This document shows, piece by piece, positions 51,891 through 60,404 of a stretch of 64,000 nucleotides of DNA (the stretch's first letter is position 1; each line of letters starts with the position of its first letter). This DNA comes from a virus, in IMG/VR virus record IMGVR_UViG_3300005264_000008, positions 1 to 64,000 of that record. One strand, given 5' to 3'. The notes under the pieces were generated by a model, which was not told the origin of the DNA, did no database searches, and saw only the letters and a program-made list of their open reading frames with translations. Made by a program: the position numbers and the translations under genes.

Positions 51891-51962
51891 AATAAAATGA
51901 AAATAACAAAGAAACAATTAACAGAAATCATAACTGAGTCAGTACAAAAATATTTGAATGAA
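51891..51962 (+). repeat. 72-bp direct repeat, copy 1 (encodes the tag)
   Basis: The stretch from AATAAAATGAAAATAACAAA through TATTTGAATGAA recurs at 52211-52282 with a single difference (A/G at 51950/52270). It covers the ribosome-binding leader and the first 22 codons of both genes, while the sequences after it are unrelated. This shows recent duplication or conversion of the tag-coding segment. Confidence 0.9.
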
Positions 51963-52208
51963 AATAAATATAAATCAAACAGTAAAGAATCAAATATTGT
52001 AGATATGTTTTATGATACATGGGCAAAAAATAAACAATTTCCACAACTAAAACAAAAATCAATTGACCCAATTGAAGTGGATTCTACAAATGGAATTATT
52101 AAATTGAAATTTACTATTGATGAGATTTTTAATAACAAAGGTAAAATAGAAAAAATAAAGCCAGAAAAGTACAATATTGATTTGAAATTTGAAATTACGA
52201 AAATATAA
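51897..52208 (+). CDS. Tagged hypothetical protein
   Basis: 103 residues: the tag MKITKKQLTEIITESVQKYL then NE, followed by a Ser/Lys-rich linker and a small beta domain (NGIIKLKFTIDEIFNNKGKI). The tag is identical to that of the next gene. LNE after the tag is a possible prohead-protease-type site. Function unknown. Confidence 0.6.
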   Translation: MKITKKQLTEIITESVQKYLNENKYKSNSKESNIVDMFYDTWAKNKQFPQLKQKSIDPIEVDSTNGIIKLKFTIDEIFNNKGKIEKIKPEKYNIDLKFEITKI

Positions 52209-52210
52209 AT

Positions 52211-52282
52211 AATAAAATGAAAATAACAAAGAAACAATTAACAGAAATCATAACTGAGTCAGTACAAAAGTATTTGAATGAA
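52211..52282 (+). repeat. 72-bp direct repeat, copy 2 (encodes the tag)
   Basis: This is the second copy of the repeat at 51891-51962, with one mismatch at 52270. It begins one base after the preceding gene's stop region and spans the start and tag of the gene at 52217. Confidence 0.9.
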
Positions 52283-52552
52283 GTTATGGGTTATAATATG
52301 AAAGCAAGTGATAAAAAATTCATATCAAGTTGGATTAATGGTAATCTAAAAGAAGGAGATAATAACCAGCGTTTATCAATAGAAAAAGGTAATATACTAT
52401 CTGGTGTAATGTCTAATTTGGCAAGGATTAAAGATATGGTACTATATTATGGTTATGCATATGGTAATGTATCACAAACATATATTAATTATATTAAAAA
52501 AACAGCAAAACAAAACGGACTTACGTTAAAATACTCTGAAAAAATTTATTAA
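52217..52552 (+). CDS. Tagged hypothetical protein
   Basis: 111 residues with the tag MKITKKQLTEIITESVQKYL, then NEVMGYNMKASDKKFISSWI and a helical body (SGVMSNLARIKDMVLYYGYA). The body is unrelated to that of the previous gene despite the identical tag. Function unknown. Confidence 0.6.
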   Translation: MKITKKQLTEIITESVQKYLNEVMGYNMKASDKKFISSWINGNLKEGDNNQRLSIEKGNILSGVMSNLARIKDMVLYYGYAYGNVSQTYINYIKKTAKQNGLTLKYSEKIY

Positions 52553-52553
52553 A

Positions 52554-52940
52554 ATGAATATAGTACCATTTCCACATAATAAAACCAATGTATTAAATAT
52601 ACTTGAAGATATAGATGGTAATAAGTTAAATTTGGCAGATAAATTATCTAAGATAAAAACATTACCAACTTATGCAAAAGATTTAAATGATATTGAAATA
52701 AATAAATCATTAGATGAAATAGTTAATATAATCAATCTTGCTGAAAAAGTAATTACTGATAATCGTAAAGAAGATTGGGATAATATGATTGTAAATAAAG
52801 ATGTTAAGCAAATTGAAGAGACAAAGAAAGCATTCCAAAAAAATGTAATCGAATTTAAATTATTACAACAACGTTTATTTGGATTGTACGATGACTTGAT
52901 GTTTAAACTTAATAGATATTTTAACTTTAATGATGAATAA
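52554..52940 (+). CDS. Hypothetical helical protein
   Basis: 128 residues, starting MNIVPFPHNKTNVLNILEDI, helical and charged, no tag. It lies one base after a tagged gene and 20 bases before the next. No function recognised. Confidence 0.5.
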   Translation: MNIVPFPHNKTNVLNILEDIDGNKLNLADKLSKIKTLPTYAKDLNDIEINKSLDEIVNIINLAEKVITDNRKEDWDNMIVNKDVKQIEETKKAFQKNVIEFKLLQQRLFGLYDDLMFKLNRYFNFNDE

Positions 52941-52960
52941 AACGAAAATAATAAAATAAC

Positions 52961-53809
52961 ATGAAACTATCTAAGAAAAAACTAACAACTTTAATTTTAA
53001 ACGAAATTAAAAAGCAAACTGGAAAAAGTTCGGTTAATGAAAATATTGAACAATTGCAAATGCGTAAAGAAATTTCTGAAAATTATGATAAACTAAATAA
53101 CGAAGCATTAGAAGTGAAACCGACTAAAAGAATAGGACGTGGTACATTTAATGTTGTAAGTTTAAGTGGCGGTGAAAGTGGTGAATACACAAAAGTAGCA
53201 CAAAGATTTATTGATATGAATAACCATCTATCTAAAACAGAAACACAATTAAAAGATGTTAATAAAATTTTAGATAAAAAAATAATCGAATTTAAAAACG
53301 AACTAAAAAAATCGAGTGGATTGGATATTGATAGTATTGAAGATAAAGTCAAAACTCTAAAATCACAAGTGAAAATAAAACAAAAAGAACTATTCGACTA
53401 TTCAATAAATAATATATTTGGAAAACTTCGTGATGAAATAGACAGTACAATTGGAATAATAGTTGAAACAAAAAGCTTAACATCACAATTTAATGCACCT
53501 GCTAAAAAAATTGATTATATTAAAATATTAAATGAATTAGTTAAAATAAACGCAGTTAGTCAAGATGTAATAGACAATATTACACAGCAATTTACAACTT
53601 TTGATGATACGAAGCGAAAATTGAAAGAAATCGTCCCTAATATCAATGAAAATAATTTACGAGAAGGGTTATTTAATAAAGTTAAAATGTTATTCGTAAA
53701 CATATGGATTAAAATGAAAAATTCATTTACTTCATTACTTGCATCTACACATTTAAAAAATAAGCAATTGAATAAATCTTTAAAACATATTAACAGACAA
53801 ATAAACTAA
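52961..53809 (+). CDS. Tagged helical protein
   Basis: 282 residues. The tag variant is MKLSKKKLTTLILNEIKKQT, followed by GKSSVNENIE. A short Gly-rich stretch (RIGRGTFNVVSLSGGESGEY) precedes long coiled coils (residues about 85-150) and a helical end (LFNKVKMLFVNIWIKMKNSF). The tag DNA is close to that of the next gene. Function unknown. Confidence 0.55.
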   Translation: MKLSKKKLTTLILNEIKKQTGKSSVNENIEQLQMRKEISENYDKLNNEALEVKPTKRIGRGTFNVVSLSGGESGEYTKVAQRFIDMNNHLSKTETQLKDVNKILDKKIIEFKNELKKSSGLDIDSIEDKVKTLKSQVKIKQKELFDYSINNIFGKLRDEIDSTIGIIVETKSLTSQFNAPAKKIDYIKILNELVKINAVSQDVIDNITQQFTTFDDTKRKLKEIVPNINENNLREGLFNKVKMLFVNIWIKMKNSFTSLLASTHLKNKQLNKSLKHINRQIN

Positions 53810-53814
53810 ATAAC

Positions 53815-54711
53815 ATGAAATTAACAAAGAAAACTTTAACAACTTTAATTTTAAAAGAAATTAAAAAGCAAACTAAAAAAAGTTTAGTAGTAACTGAATC
53901 AATTCGTGATAAAGTATTAATTGAAAATACAATTAGTAAAATTAAAAATAGTAAATTAACATATTTAAAAAAGAAAAAATATATTAATGCTATTACTGAG
54001 AACATTGGCAATGCAAAGAAAGTAAGTAAATATTTAACAGAAGGCATTGATAAAAAGTTGTTAACATTACAAAAATATCTTACAAAAGAATATGGTAAAC
54101 AATATGAAGATGTGATTGAACATGAATATGATAATACTTATTCATATAATGATGAAGAATATATTGTATTAACCGATAAAGAAGCTGATGAACTTGCAGT
54201 TGAGTACATGAAAGATTTATTAGATGATATTGGAATTGAAGGTACAAATCTAAATCAAGAAGACTATATCAATAATACAGACTGGTTTGATACTGCTATG
54301 CAAGAATCATATGAAAGTTATGTAAAAGAAATTGAAAATGAAAGTGATAATACATACGATAATAGATTAATTGCAGAATTAGTTGAAACTGGTTTGTTAG
54401 ATGATGATGATTTTGAAACTGATGAAGATGGTGATATTGATTATTATAATTTAAACGATGATGTTAATTTAGATGATAAAAGGGAAAAATATATTGAAGT
54501 GTTAATGGATAATTATTCAGATAGTGTCGAATGGTTTAAAAGTAATTTTGGTGATGACGAATTTAATGATATATTAAAAGATAAAGATTTAATAGATATT
54601 GATAGAGTTGTTGACGATATAATCCGCATTGACGGTAGAGGTAGTGTAATATCATCATATGATGGAGCAGAAAACAAATTAAATAACTTTTATATATATC
54701 GAACGAGTTAA
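53815..54711 (+). CDS. Tagged acidic protein
   Basis: 298 residues. The tag is MKLTKKTLTTLILKEIKKQT, followed by KKSLVVTESI. A basic helix (KLTYLKKKKYINAITENIGN) is followed by a strongly acidic body rich in Asp, Glu and Tyr (LLDDDDFETDEDGDIDYYNL). The bipolar charge is unusual. The body could mimic DNA or bind a basic partner; this is speculation. The leader ACTAAATAACATGAAA is repeated before the next gene. Confidence 0.55.
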   Translation: MKLTKKTLTTLILKEIKKQTKKSLVVTESIRDKVLIENTISKIKNSKLTYLKKKKYINAITENIGNAKKVSKYLTEGIDKKLLTLQKYLTKEYGKQYEDVIEHEYDNTYSYNDEEYIVLTDKEADELAVEYMKDLLDDIGIEGTNLNQEDYINNTDWFDTAMQESYESYVKEIENESDNTYDNRLIAELVETGLLDDDDFETDEDGDIDYYNLNDDVNLDDKREKYIEVLMDNYSDSVEWFKSNFGDDEFNDILKDKDLIDIDRVVDDIIRIDGRGSVISSYDGAENKLNNFYIYRTS

Positions 54712-54732
54712 CAAACAAATAAACTAAATAAC

Positions 54733-54978
54733 ATGAAATTAACAAAAAAAGAATTAACAAAAATCATTTCAGAAGTAATAGACAATCATATCAATGAAGA
54801 TTATGGATGGGATATTAAACGTGGTAAAGAACAGGATGCACTTGAAGATGCAATTGAAATGTTTGGTGAAAAATCAATATTACAACAATTAGTACAAGCA
54901 ATGGGTACAAGTGCATTATCTGATAATCTTTCTTATATTTTTAGAATGAATGATTATGAATCACCATATTTAAAATAA
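54733..54978 (+). CDS. Small tagged protein
   Basis: 81 residues: MKLTKKELTKIISEVIDNHI then NEDYGWDIKRGKEQDALEDA and a helical rest (SILQQLVQAMGTSALSDNLS). The tag ends at INE. Function unknown. Confidence 0.55.
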   Translation: MKLTKKELTKIISEVIDNHINEDYGWDIKRGKEQDALEDAIEMFGEKSILQQLVQAMGTSALSDNLSYIFRMNDYESPYLK

Positions 54979-54983
54979 CATAA

Positions 54984-55718
54984 TTGAAATCTTCATTGAC
55001 TAAAATACAAAAACATGTCAATATAATATTTGATATTATATTGACACATCATGCACAGGGTCAACAATTACGACACGTTGATAAAGATAATATAATAATT
55101 ACTAAACAAATTATATTGGATACATTGAAATGTTGTTTGGATGATATTATTTCTGATTTATTATTAGATAGAATTGATATTTCTGATTTTATTCGTGTCT
55201 TTAATAAAACGAATGATTTAAATATCATAATAAAGATTGAAAATAATAATGATGATATAATGTTACGTATAATAACGGTAATAATCAAGCGAAATTTCAA
55301 AGATAAGGACATTAAACATGTTTATAATGTCATGTGTAAGACTAATGATTACTCTCGTCTAAGAGAAGATTTAATGCTATTACAGCCGACCTTTAAACGT
55401 ATAGATGAAACTTTTAAAAGAATACGAAACCAAAAATTGCAAAGAATAAAAGGTAAACCGTGTGAAAAAGGCAAGCGTAAAGATTCTGAGACTGGTAAAT
55501 GTATTAAGATGAGTTCGCAGGATAAAAGACGTTATTCAATACAGAATAAGAAAAGTGCTTTGAAATCACGTGGTAAACGAGCATTAACATCAAAGAAAAG
55601 AAAGAAGAGTATGAGTTTACATAAAAAACACATTGGAAACCCATATGAAACTGATGTAGATAAAAGTGAATTAGAATCAGATTATAAGTTTAAAAATTTT
55701 AAACCTTATTCTGATTAA
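54984..55718 (+). CDS. Protein with Cys-pair motif and very basic tail
   Basis: 244 residues if started at the TTG at 54984 (MKSSLTKIQKHVNIIFDIIL), which follows a stop directly; no early ATG exists. The N-terminal 145 residues are helical. Residues about 155-174 hold PCEKGKRKDSETGKCIKMSS, the same C-x-K-G-x-K...K-C-I-K-M-S motif as the protein at 7189, followed by a Lys/Arg/Ser tail (KSALKSRGKRALTSKKRKKS). It ends the tagged cluster just before a terminator. Nucleic-acid binding is likely from charge. Confidence 0.6.
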   Translation: MKSSLTKIQKHVNIIFDIILTHHAQGQQLRHVDKDNIIITKQIILDTLKCCLDDIISDLLLDRIDISDFIRVFNKTNDLNIIIKIENNNDDIMLRIITVIIKRNFKDKDIKHVYNVMCKTNDYSRLREDLMLLQPTFKRIDETFKRIRNQKLQRIKGKPCEKGKRKDSETGKCIKMSSQDKRRYSIQNKKSALKSRGKRALTSKKRKKSMSLHKKHIGNPYETDVDKSELESDYKFKNFKPYSD

Positions 55719-55720
55719 AT

Positions 55721-55750
55721 AAAAAAATCCCACATAATGTGGGATTTTTT
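55721..55750 (+). terminator. Intrinsic terminator
   Basis: AAAAAATCCCACAT pairs with ATGTGGGATTTTTT in a compact palindrome. It closes the 49356-55718 cluster. A (TA)n tract lies at 55791-55805. Confidence 0.88.
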
Positions 55751-55815
55751 GTTTCGAATAATTATTTTTATATGTAAATTATTAGTAATTTATATATATA
55801 TATATATTCATTTTT

Positions 55816-55983
55816 TTATTCTTTATGTACATATACAATAGTTTCATTTCGAATTGAGTCAGTTATTTCGAATTGTTCATCTTCTGATAAATCTTCCCAA
55901 CAAGTTGATTCATCATACCCCAAATCAACTAAATCTATTGTAGCTTCATTTGTTGAGAGTGTTATACTAAATTGTATTTCCAT
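55816..55983 (-). CDS. Small acidic hypothetical protein
   Basis: 55 residues from ATG 55981-55983: MEIQFSITLSTNEATIDLVD, then LGYDESTCWEDLSEDEQFEI and TDSIRNETIVYVHKE. The pattern (beta strand, then a WEDLSEDEQ-type acidic helix) is one I recall in small phage proteins. Function unknown. From 55984 to 56098 no feature is seen. Confidence 0.55.
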   Translation of the reverse strand: MEIQFSITLSTNEATIDLVDLGYDESTCWEDLSEDEQFEITDSIRNETIVYVHKE

Positions 55984-56098
55984 GTTATTTTATTTATGTG
56001 TTTATTTTTATTTTTACTTTTTAATATTGGTGTTCCATTCTTTTTTACAAATAACTGAATATTTTCCACATATTACAGATAATATATCTTAAAAAAAG

Positions 56099-58063
56099 TT
56101 AAATTCCAAACATTTTTTCAAAGAATGAGTCTTTCATGTTTATTTTAGTTACTTTCATTTTCGATATTTCTCCTTGATTAACTGCACTTGTAATCATTTG
56201 TTTATAATTAATAGTTTTATAAATATAATAATCAATTGTATCACGAGCTAACATATTATATATATTAACACTATCATTTGTTTGACCAATTCTATGTATT
56301 CTATCAGATGCTTGGTCACGTTTACCAGGTGTCCACGGTTGTTCAATCATTAATAAATCACTTGAACTTGTTAGTGTTAATCCAGTTCCACCAGCTTCTA
56401 TATTAAGAAATATTAAATTTACACTATCATCATTTTGAAATGATTCTACATATTTATGTCGCTGTTCAATATCAATATCACCTACAACAATAGGAACATC
56501 ATAATTAAATTTAGTTGAATAATATTTTTGTAACTTAACTAACGAATCCTTACGAATACCGAATACAACTAATTTTTTAGTTGGATTGTTTATGAAAAAA
56601 TCATTTATCCAATTTCTAATACTATTATACTTTTGTTCTATTGTTATTGTTTGGTATTTTGTCATAAGCATTATACCAATTGCATTTGCAAGATTACTGT
56701 CAATAATATGATTTTCAATTAAAGTATGTATAATATTTTGTAATTTAGAAACACTGTTTTCTTTTGTTTTTTCTTCAGTGGCGGTTTCAATTATTTGTTG
56801 TAATAATATTTTTTCTGCATTATTATATTCTTTATAATTATCTAATTCAGTTTCTATAATTATATGATTTTTAAGTGGTAATTCAGGTAATACATCTTTT
56901 TTTAATCGTCTCATATAACATATTTTCCGTAATTCAGTATTCAATTTTAATAATTTATTAGGATTTTCTTCAATTACATAATTATTCCAAAAATACCAAA
57001 ACCCACCAAATTCATCTAATCGACCAAGCACTGTAAGTTGAGAAATTATTTCAGATGGTGTGCTAAGAATTGGTGTCCCACTTAATAGTAATCTCACATC
57101 AATATTTTTAACTAATTTTTTAATAATTTTAGTTCGTTTTGCTTTGTAATTTTTAATATAATGACTCTCATCAATTATTACTGATTGTATATTAAGTGCT
57201 TTTAGTTTATCAAACATTTTCTCAACTATATCATAATTAATTATATACACATCGGCATCATAATTATTTTCATCTACTTTATACTTGACTTTATTTTTGG
57301 TACGTATTTTTATATTATTGCTATCTAAAATAGAAATTATTTTTTCTTCTTTACTCCATATGTCCCACTCTGTTTTCCAATTATATTTCAATCCATTTGG
57401 GCATATTACTAACACAGGATATGAATCCATTTGAATGATACTTGCAATAGATTCGACTGTTTTACCAAGTCCCTGTTCATCACCGATTAAAATTCGTTTT
57501 TTATTACATATGTATTCAACACCAGCAATTTGAAATGGTCGTAGTGTTCCGTTTAAACCATTTATTTTATATTCTGATTCTTGAGAACTTGATTTTTTGA
57601 ATGACTCATCATATTCAAGAAGTAACATATCAATATATGTTGTGACGGATTCATCAACATCAAATATATCAAATAATTTAGATTTTATAATTGGAATTGT
57701 GATGTTATTAATATTGATTGTCCAATGTTTGTGAGTTGGATTAAATTTTCTAGTTGGAACTTCTTTTATCAGATTGACTAATGCTTGGTCATATGGAAAT
57801 GATGCTACTAATTCATTTTTAGCATTCATATATAATTTATTATTTGTAATATTTTTTTCTTTCGTAGAAACTAAATTCAATGATTTGAATTTAATGTTGA
57901 TTAAATCTTGTTTATGTCGTCTTAATATATGATATAATTGAATTCTATGTGTTAATAATAACAGATTATATTTATTATAATATGATAATATATCATTAAT
58001 AATAGGCTGTTCATATTTAGAATTGAAGTCTATATATTTTATTTCATTGATTATAGTTTGCAT
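56099..58063 (-). CDS. SNF2-family helicase with HARP-like N-terminus
   Basis: 654 residues. Residues about 85-115 (ELVASFPYDQALVNLIKEVP then RKFNPTHKHWTI) resemble the HARP domain of SMARCAL1-type annealing helicases. The motor has GDEQGLGKT (Walker A), VLVICPNGLKYNW, IIDESHYIKN (DESH), LLLSGTPI, FLNIEAGGTGLTLT and QASDRIHRIGQT. Such enzymes re-anneal or remodel DNA forks. In T4, UvsW and Dda fill related roles. It ends FFEKMFGI, a hydrophobic tail that may also dock to a clamp. Confidence 0.88.
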   Translation of the reverse strand: MQTIINEIKYIDFNSKYEQPIINDILSYYNKYNLLLLTHRIQLYHILRRHKQDLINIKFKSLNLVSTKEKNITNNKLYMNAKNELVASFPYDQALVNLIKEVPTRKFNPTHKHWTININNITIPIIKSKLFDIFDVDESVTTYIDMLLLEYDESFKKSSSQESEYKINGLNGTLRPFQIAGVEYICNKKRILIGDEQGLGKTVESIASIIQMDSYPVLVICPNGLKYNWKTEWDIWSKEEKIISILDSNNIKIRTKNKVKYKVDENNYDADVYIINYDIVEKMFDKLKALNIQSVIIDESHYIKNYKAKRTKIIKKLVKNIDVRLLLSGTPILSTPSEIISQLTVLGRLDEFGGFWYFWNNYVIEENPNKLLKLNTELRKICYMRRLKKDVLPELPLKNHIIIETELDNYKEYNNAEKILLQQIIETATEEKTKENSVSKLQNIIHTLIENHIIDSNLANAIGIMLMTKYQTITIEQKYNSIRNWINDFFINNPTKKLVVFGIRKDSLVKLQKYYSTKFNYDVPIVVGDIDIEQRHKYVESFQNDDSVNLIFLNIEAGGTGLTLTSSSDLLMIEQPWTPGKRDQASDRIHRIGQTNDSVNIYNMLARDTIDYYIYKTINYKQMITSAVNQGEISKMKVTKINMKDSFFEKMFGI

Positions 58064-58109
58064 TTTTTTTTAAATTATGTTATTTACAATATTAAATTAA
58101 ATAAATTAA

Positions 58110-59960
58110 ATGCATATGAAATATAAATGGATTGATAATGATGTCGATTATATACTATTACGACCAGATAATTATATTGGGTCTTTAGTTCGTAAGGATA
58201 TAGAAGATGTTATATTCGATAAAGAAACTCATAAATTTAAACCATACACATACAACATATCAGATGGATTAATACATTTGTTTAACGAAATAGTATCAAA
58301 TTCGATTGATGAATTCAATAATAATAAAAAGGTAAAAAATATAAAGATAAATATAAATACAGATGTTGGTAGTATTACTATATCAGATGATGGGAGTGGT
58401 ATAGATGTAAAGAAGTATGAAAATACTGATATTTATATTCCTGAAATATTAACTACTAAATTACATTCTGGTAGTAATTTTGATGATACACAGAAACGCT
58501 CTACAATTGGTAGGAATGGCGTTGGATTGACAATTGTTAATATATTTTCCAAATTATTTGAAATAGAAACTTCAGATGGGAAAAATAAATTCCATATGAG
58601 ATTTGAACAAAATAGTCGATTAAAAGGTGCGTGTAAAATTACTAAAAATAAAAAGCATTATACATCTATAACATATATACCCGACTATAAACGGTTTAAC
58701 TACAAATCAATAACTGATGATATAATTAATTATATGAGAAAAAAAATAATTGATTTGGCTGGGTTATTTTCAGGTATACGATTCACATTTAAAGTAGATG
58801 ACATTGTAAATATTTACCAATTTAATAATATAAAAGATTACTTTAAAATGTTTATAAGTGATACAAGTGATTTTATTTATTATTCCGATGAAAATTGGAA
58901 TATTGGTGTTAGTTACAGCAAAAACACATTTAAACAAATCAGTTTTGCAAATGGAATACGAACTGCAATGGGTGGTTCGCATGTTGAAAAAGTTTTAGAT
59001 AATATATTACCAGTTATTAAACAAAATATAGAAAAGAAACACAAAATACAATTAAGTAATTACTTATTAAAACAAAATCTAAAATTACATGTCAATGTTA
59101 ATGTTATAAATCCAACATATGATACTCAAACTAAAATTAGATTAGATATAAAAGAACTACCCGAACTAAACATTCCAACTACGACATTTAACCAAATTAT
59201 TAATAGCGATTTATTTGAAAATCTTTCTAAATACGCAATTCAAAAACAAAATGAAAAGGAACAACAAGAGTTAAAACGAATTAATAAAAAGTTAAATAAA
59301 GTTAGAATAGATAATTTTATTGATGCAACTAATCGTAAGCGTTTAAATAATACATTATACTTATTTGAAGGTAACTCTGCACAATCAGGATTTTACAAAT
59401 ATCGAAATAATAAACAGGGAGCATTATCATTAAAAGGTAAACCAAATAATATATACAAAATGACTGATTTGGCAATTGCTAAAAAAGAAAAAATTCAAAA
59501 TATATTATCTGCAATTGGATTACAACTTGGTGTTCCTTATAATAATAAAAAATTAAGGTATGGTAAAATTATAATTGGCACTGATGCTGATGTTGATGGG
59601 TATCATATCACAGGGTTATTATTGTCGATGTTTTATCGGAATTGGAAGGAGCTGTTCAATGATGGGCGTATATATAGACTACTAACACCAATTATGGTTG
59701 TTACACATAAAAAAACAAAAAAAATATTTTATACTGAACAGGATTATAAAAAATGGACAAATACAATTAACGATATATCTAAATATAAAGTATCATATAA
59801 AAAGGGATTAGCAAGTCTATCAGATGCAGAATATCAAGATATTATACAGAATCCCAAACTCATACAATACAAAATAGACGATAAATCAGATAATATTATT
59901 GAAACTTGGTTTGGGTTAGATGCTGAATTACGAAAAAAACAAATTATATTACATCATTAA
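58110..59960 (+). CDS. 39: DNA topoisomerase II, large subunit (T4 gp39-like)
   Basis: 616 residues. The GHKL ATPase has NEIVSNSIDEF, ISDDGSGID and GRNGVGLTIVN. The Toprim domain has LFEGNSAQSGF (about 418) and GTDADVDGYH (about 490). This GyrB/ParE-type subunit pairs with gp52 at 10590. Either ATG (58110 or two codons later) could start it. It diverges from the SNF2 gene. Confidence 0.92.
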   Translation: MHMKYKWIDNDVDYILLRPDNYIGSLVRKDIEDVIFDKETHKFKPYTYNISDGLIHLFNEIVSNSIDEFNNNKKVKNIKININTDVGSITISDDGSGIDVKKYENTDIYIPEILTTKLHSGSNFDDTQKRSTIGRNGVGLTIVNIFSKLFEIETSDGKNKFHMRFEQNSRLKGACKITKNKKHYTSITYIPDYKRFNYKSITDDIINYMRKKIIDLAGLFSGIRFTFKVDDIVNIYQFNNIKDYFKMFISDTSDFIYYSDENWNIGVSYSKNTFKQISFANGIRTAMGGSHVEKVLDNILPVIKQNIEKKHKIQLSNYLLKQNLKLHVNVNVINPTYDTQTKIRLDIKELPELNIPTTTFNQIINSDLFENLSKYAIQKQNEKEQQELKRINKKLNKVRIDNFIDATNRKRLNNTLYLFEGNSAQSGFYKYRNNKQGALSLKGKPNNIYKMTDLAIAKKEKIQNILSAIGLQLGVPYNNKKLRYGKIIIGTDADVDGYHITGLLLSMFYRNWKELFNDGRIYRLLTPIMVVTHKKTKKIFYTEQDYKKWTNTINDISKYKVSYKKGLASLSDAEYQDIIQNPKLIQYKIDDKSDNIIETWFGLDAELRKKQIILHH

Positions 59961-59974
59961 AATAAAAATTGAAT

Positions 59975-60391
59975 ATGGAATCTCTAGTACAGACAAAAAA
60001 TGACTTTTTTGAACAAGTTAAATTAAATGTAATAACAGAAATATCATCACAAGTCTATAACAATACAGTAATTTTATCATCACCATCTAAAATTAAAAAA
60101 GTAATTGAACAATATTTGTTAGACAAAAATTTAGTAACATTACAAAATAAATTCATTGGTGCACGTGTTGTATTAGATGCAATTCTCGATGATGTTAATT
60201 TAGTAATTGACAGTGAAATTCGTGTTATTCGTGTACGTAAAATATTTGCATCAGCATTGATGGAATTGAAAGGTTATGTCAATGAATACACTAATACAAT
60301 GAAAAGATTTTCAAGTGGGAATCCAATTATAATATCAGATATAACATTGTTAACTTTTTTATTAAAAGACTTAATTCAACTATATTTATAA
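59975..60391 (+). CDS. Hypothetical helical protein
   Basis: 138 residues from ATG 59975 (MESLVQTKNDFFEQVKLNVI); a TTG two codons upstream is unlikely. All helical, with a C-terminal LLTFLLKDLIQLYL. It lies 14 bases after gp39. No function recognised. Confidence 0.5.
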   Translation: MESLVQTKNDFFEQVKLNVITEISSQVYNNTVILSSPSKIKKVIEQYLLDKNLVTLQNKFIGARVVLDAILDDVNLVIDSEIRVIRVRKIFASALMELKGYVNEYTNTMKRFSSGNPIIISDITLLTFLLKDLIQLYL

Positions 60392-60404
60392 ATAAAAACA
60401 ACAA

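Noticed and set aside
51891-52282. Two direct repeats as ends of an insertion sequence
   Set aside because: They are tag-coding starts of two genes; the DNA between is simply the first gene's body, with no transposase or inverted ends.
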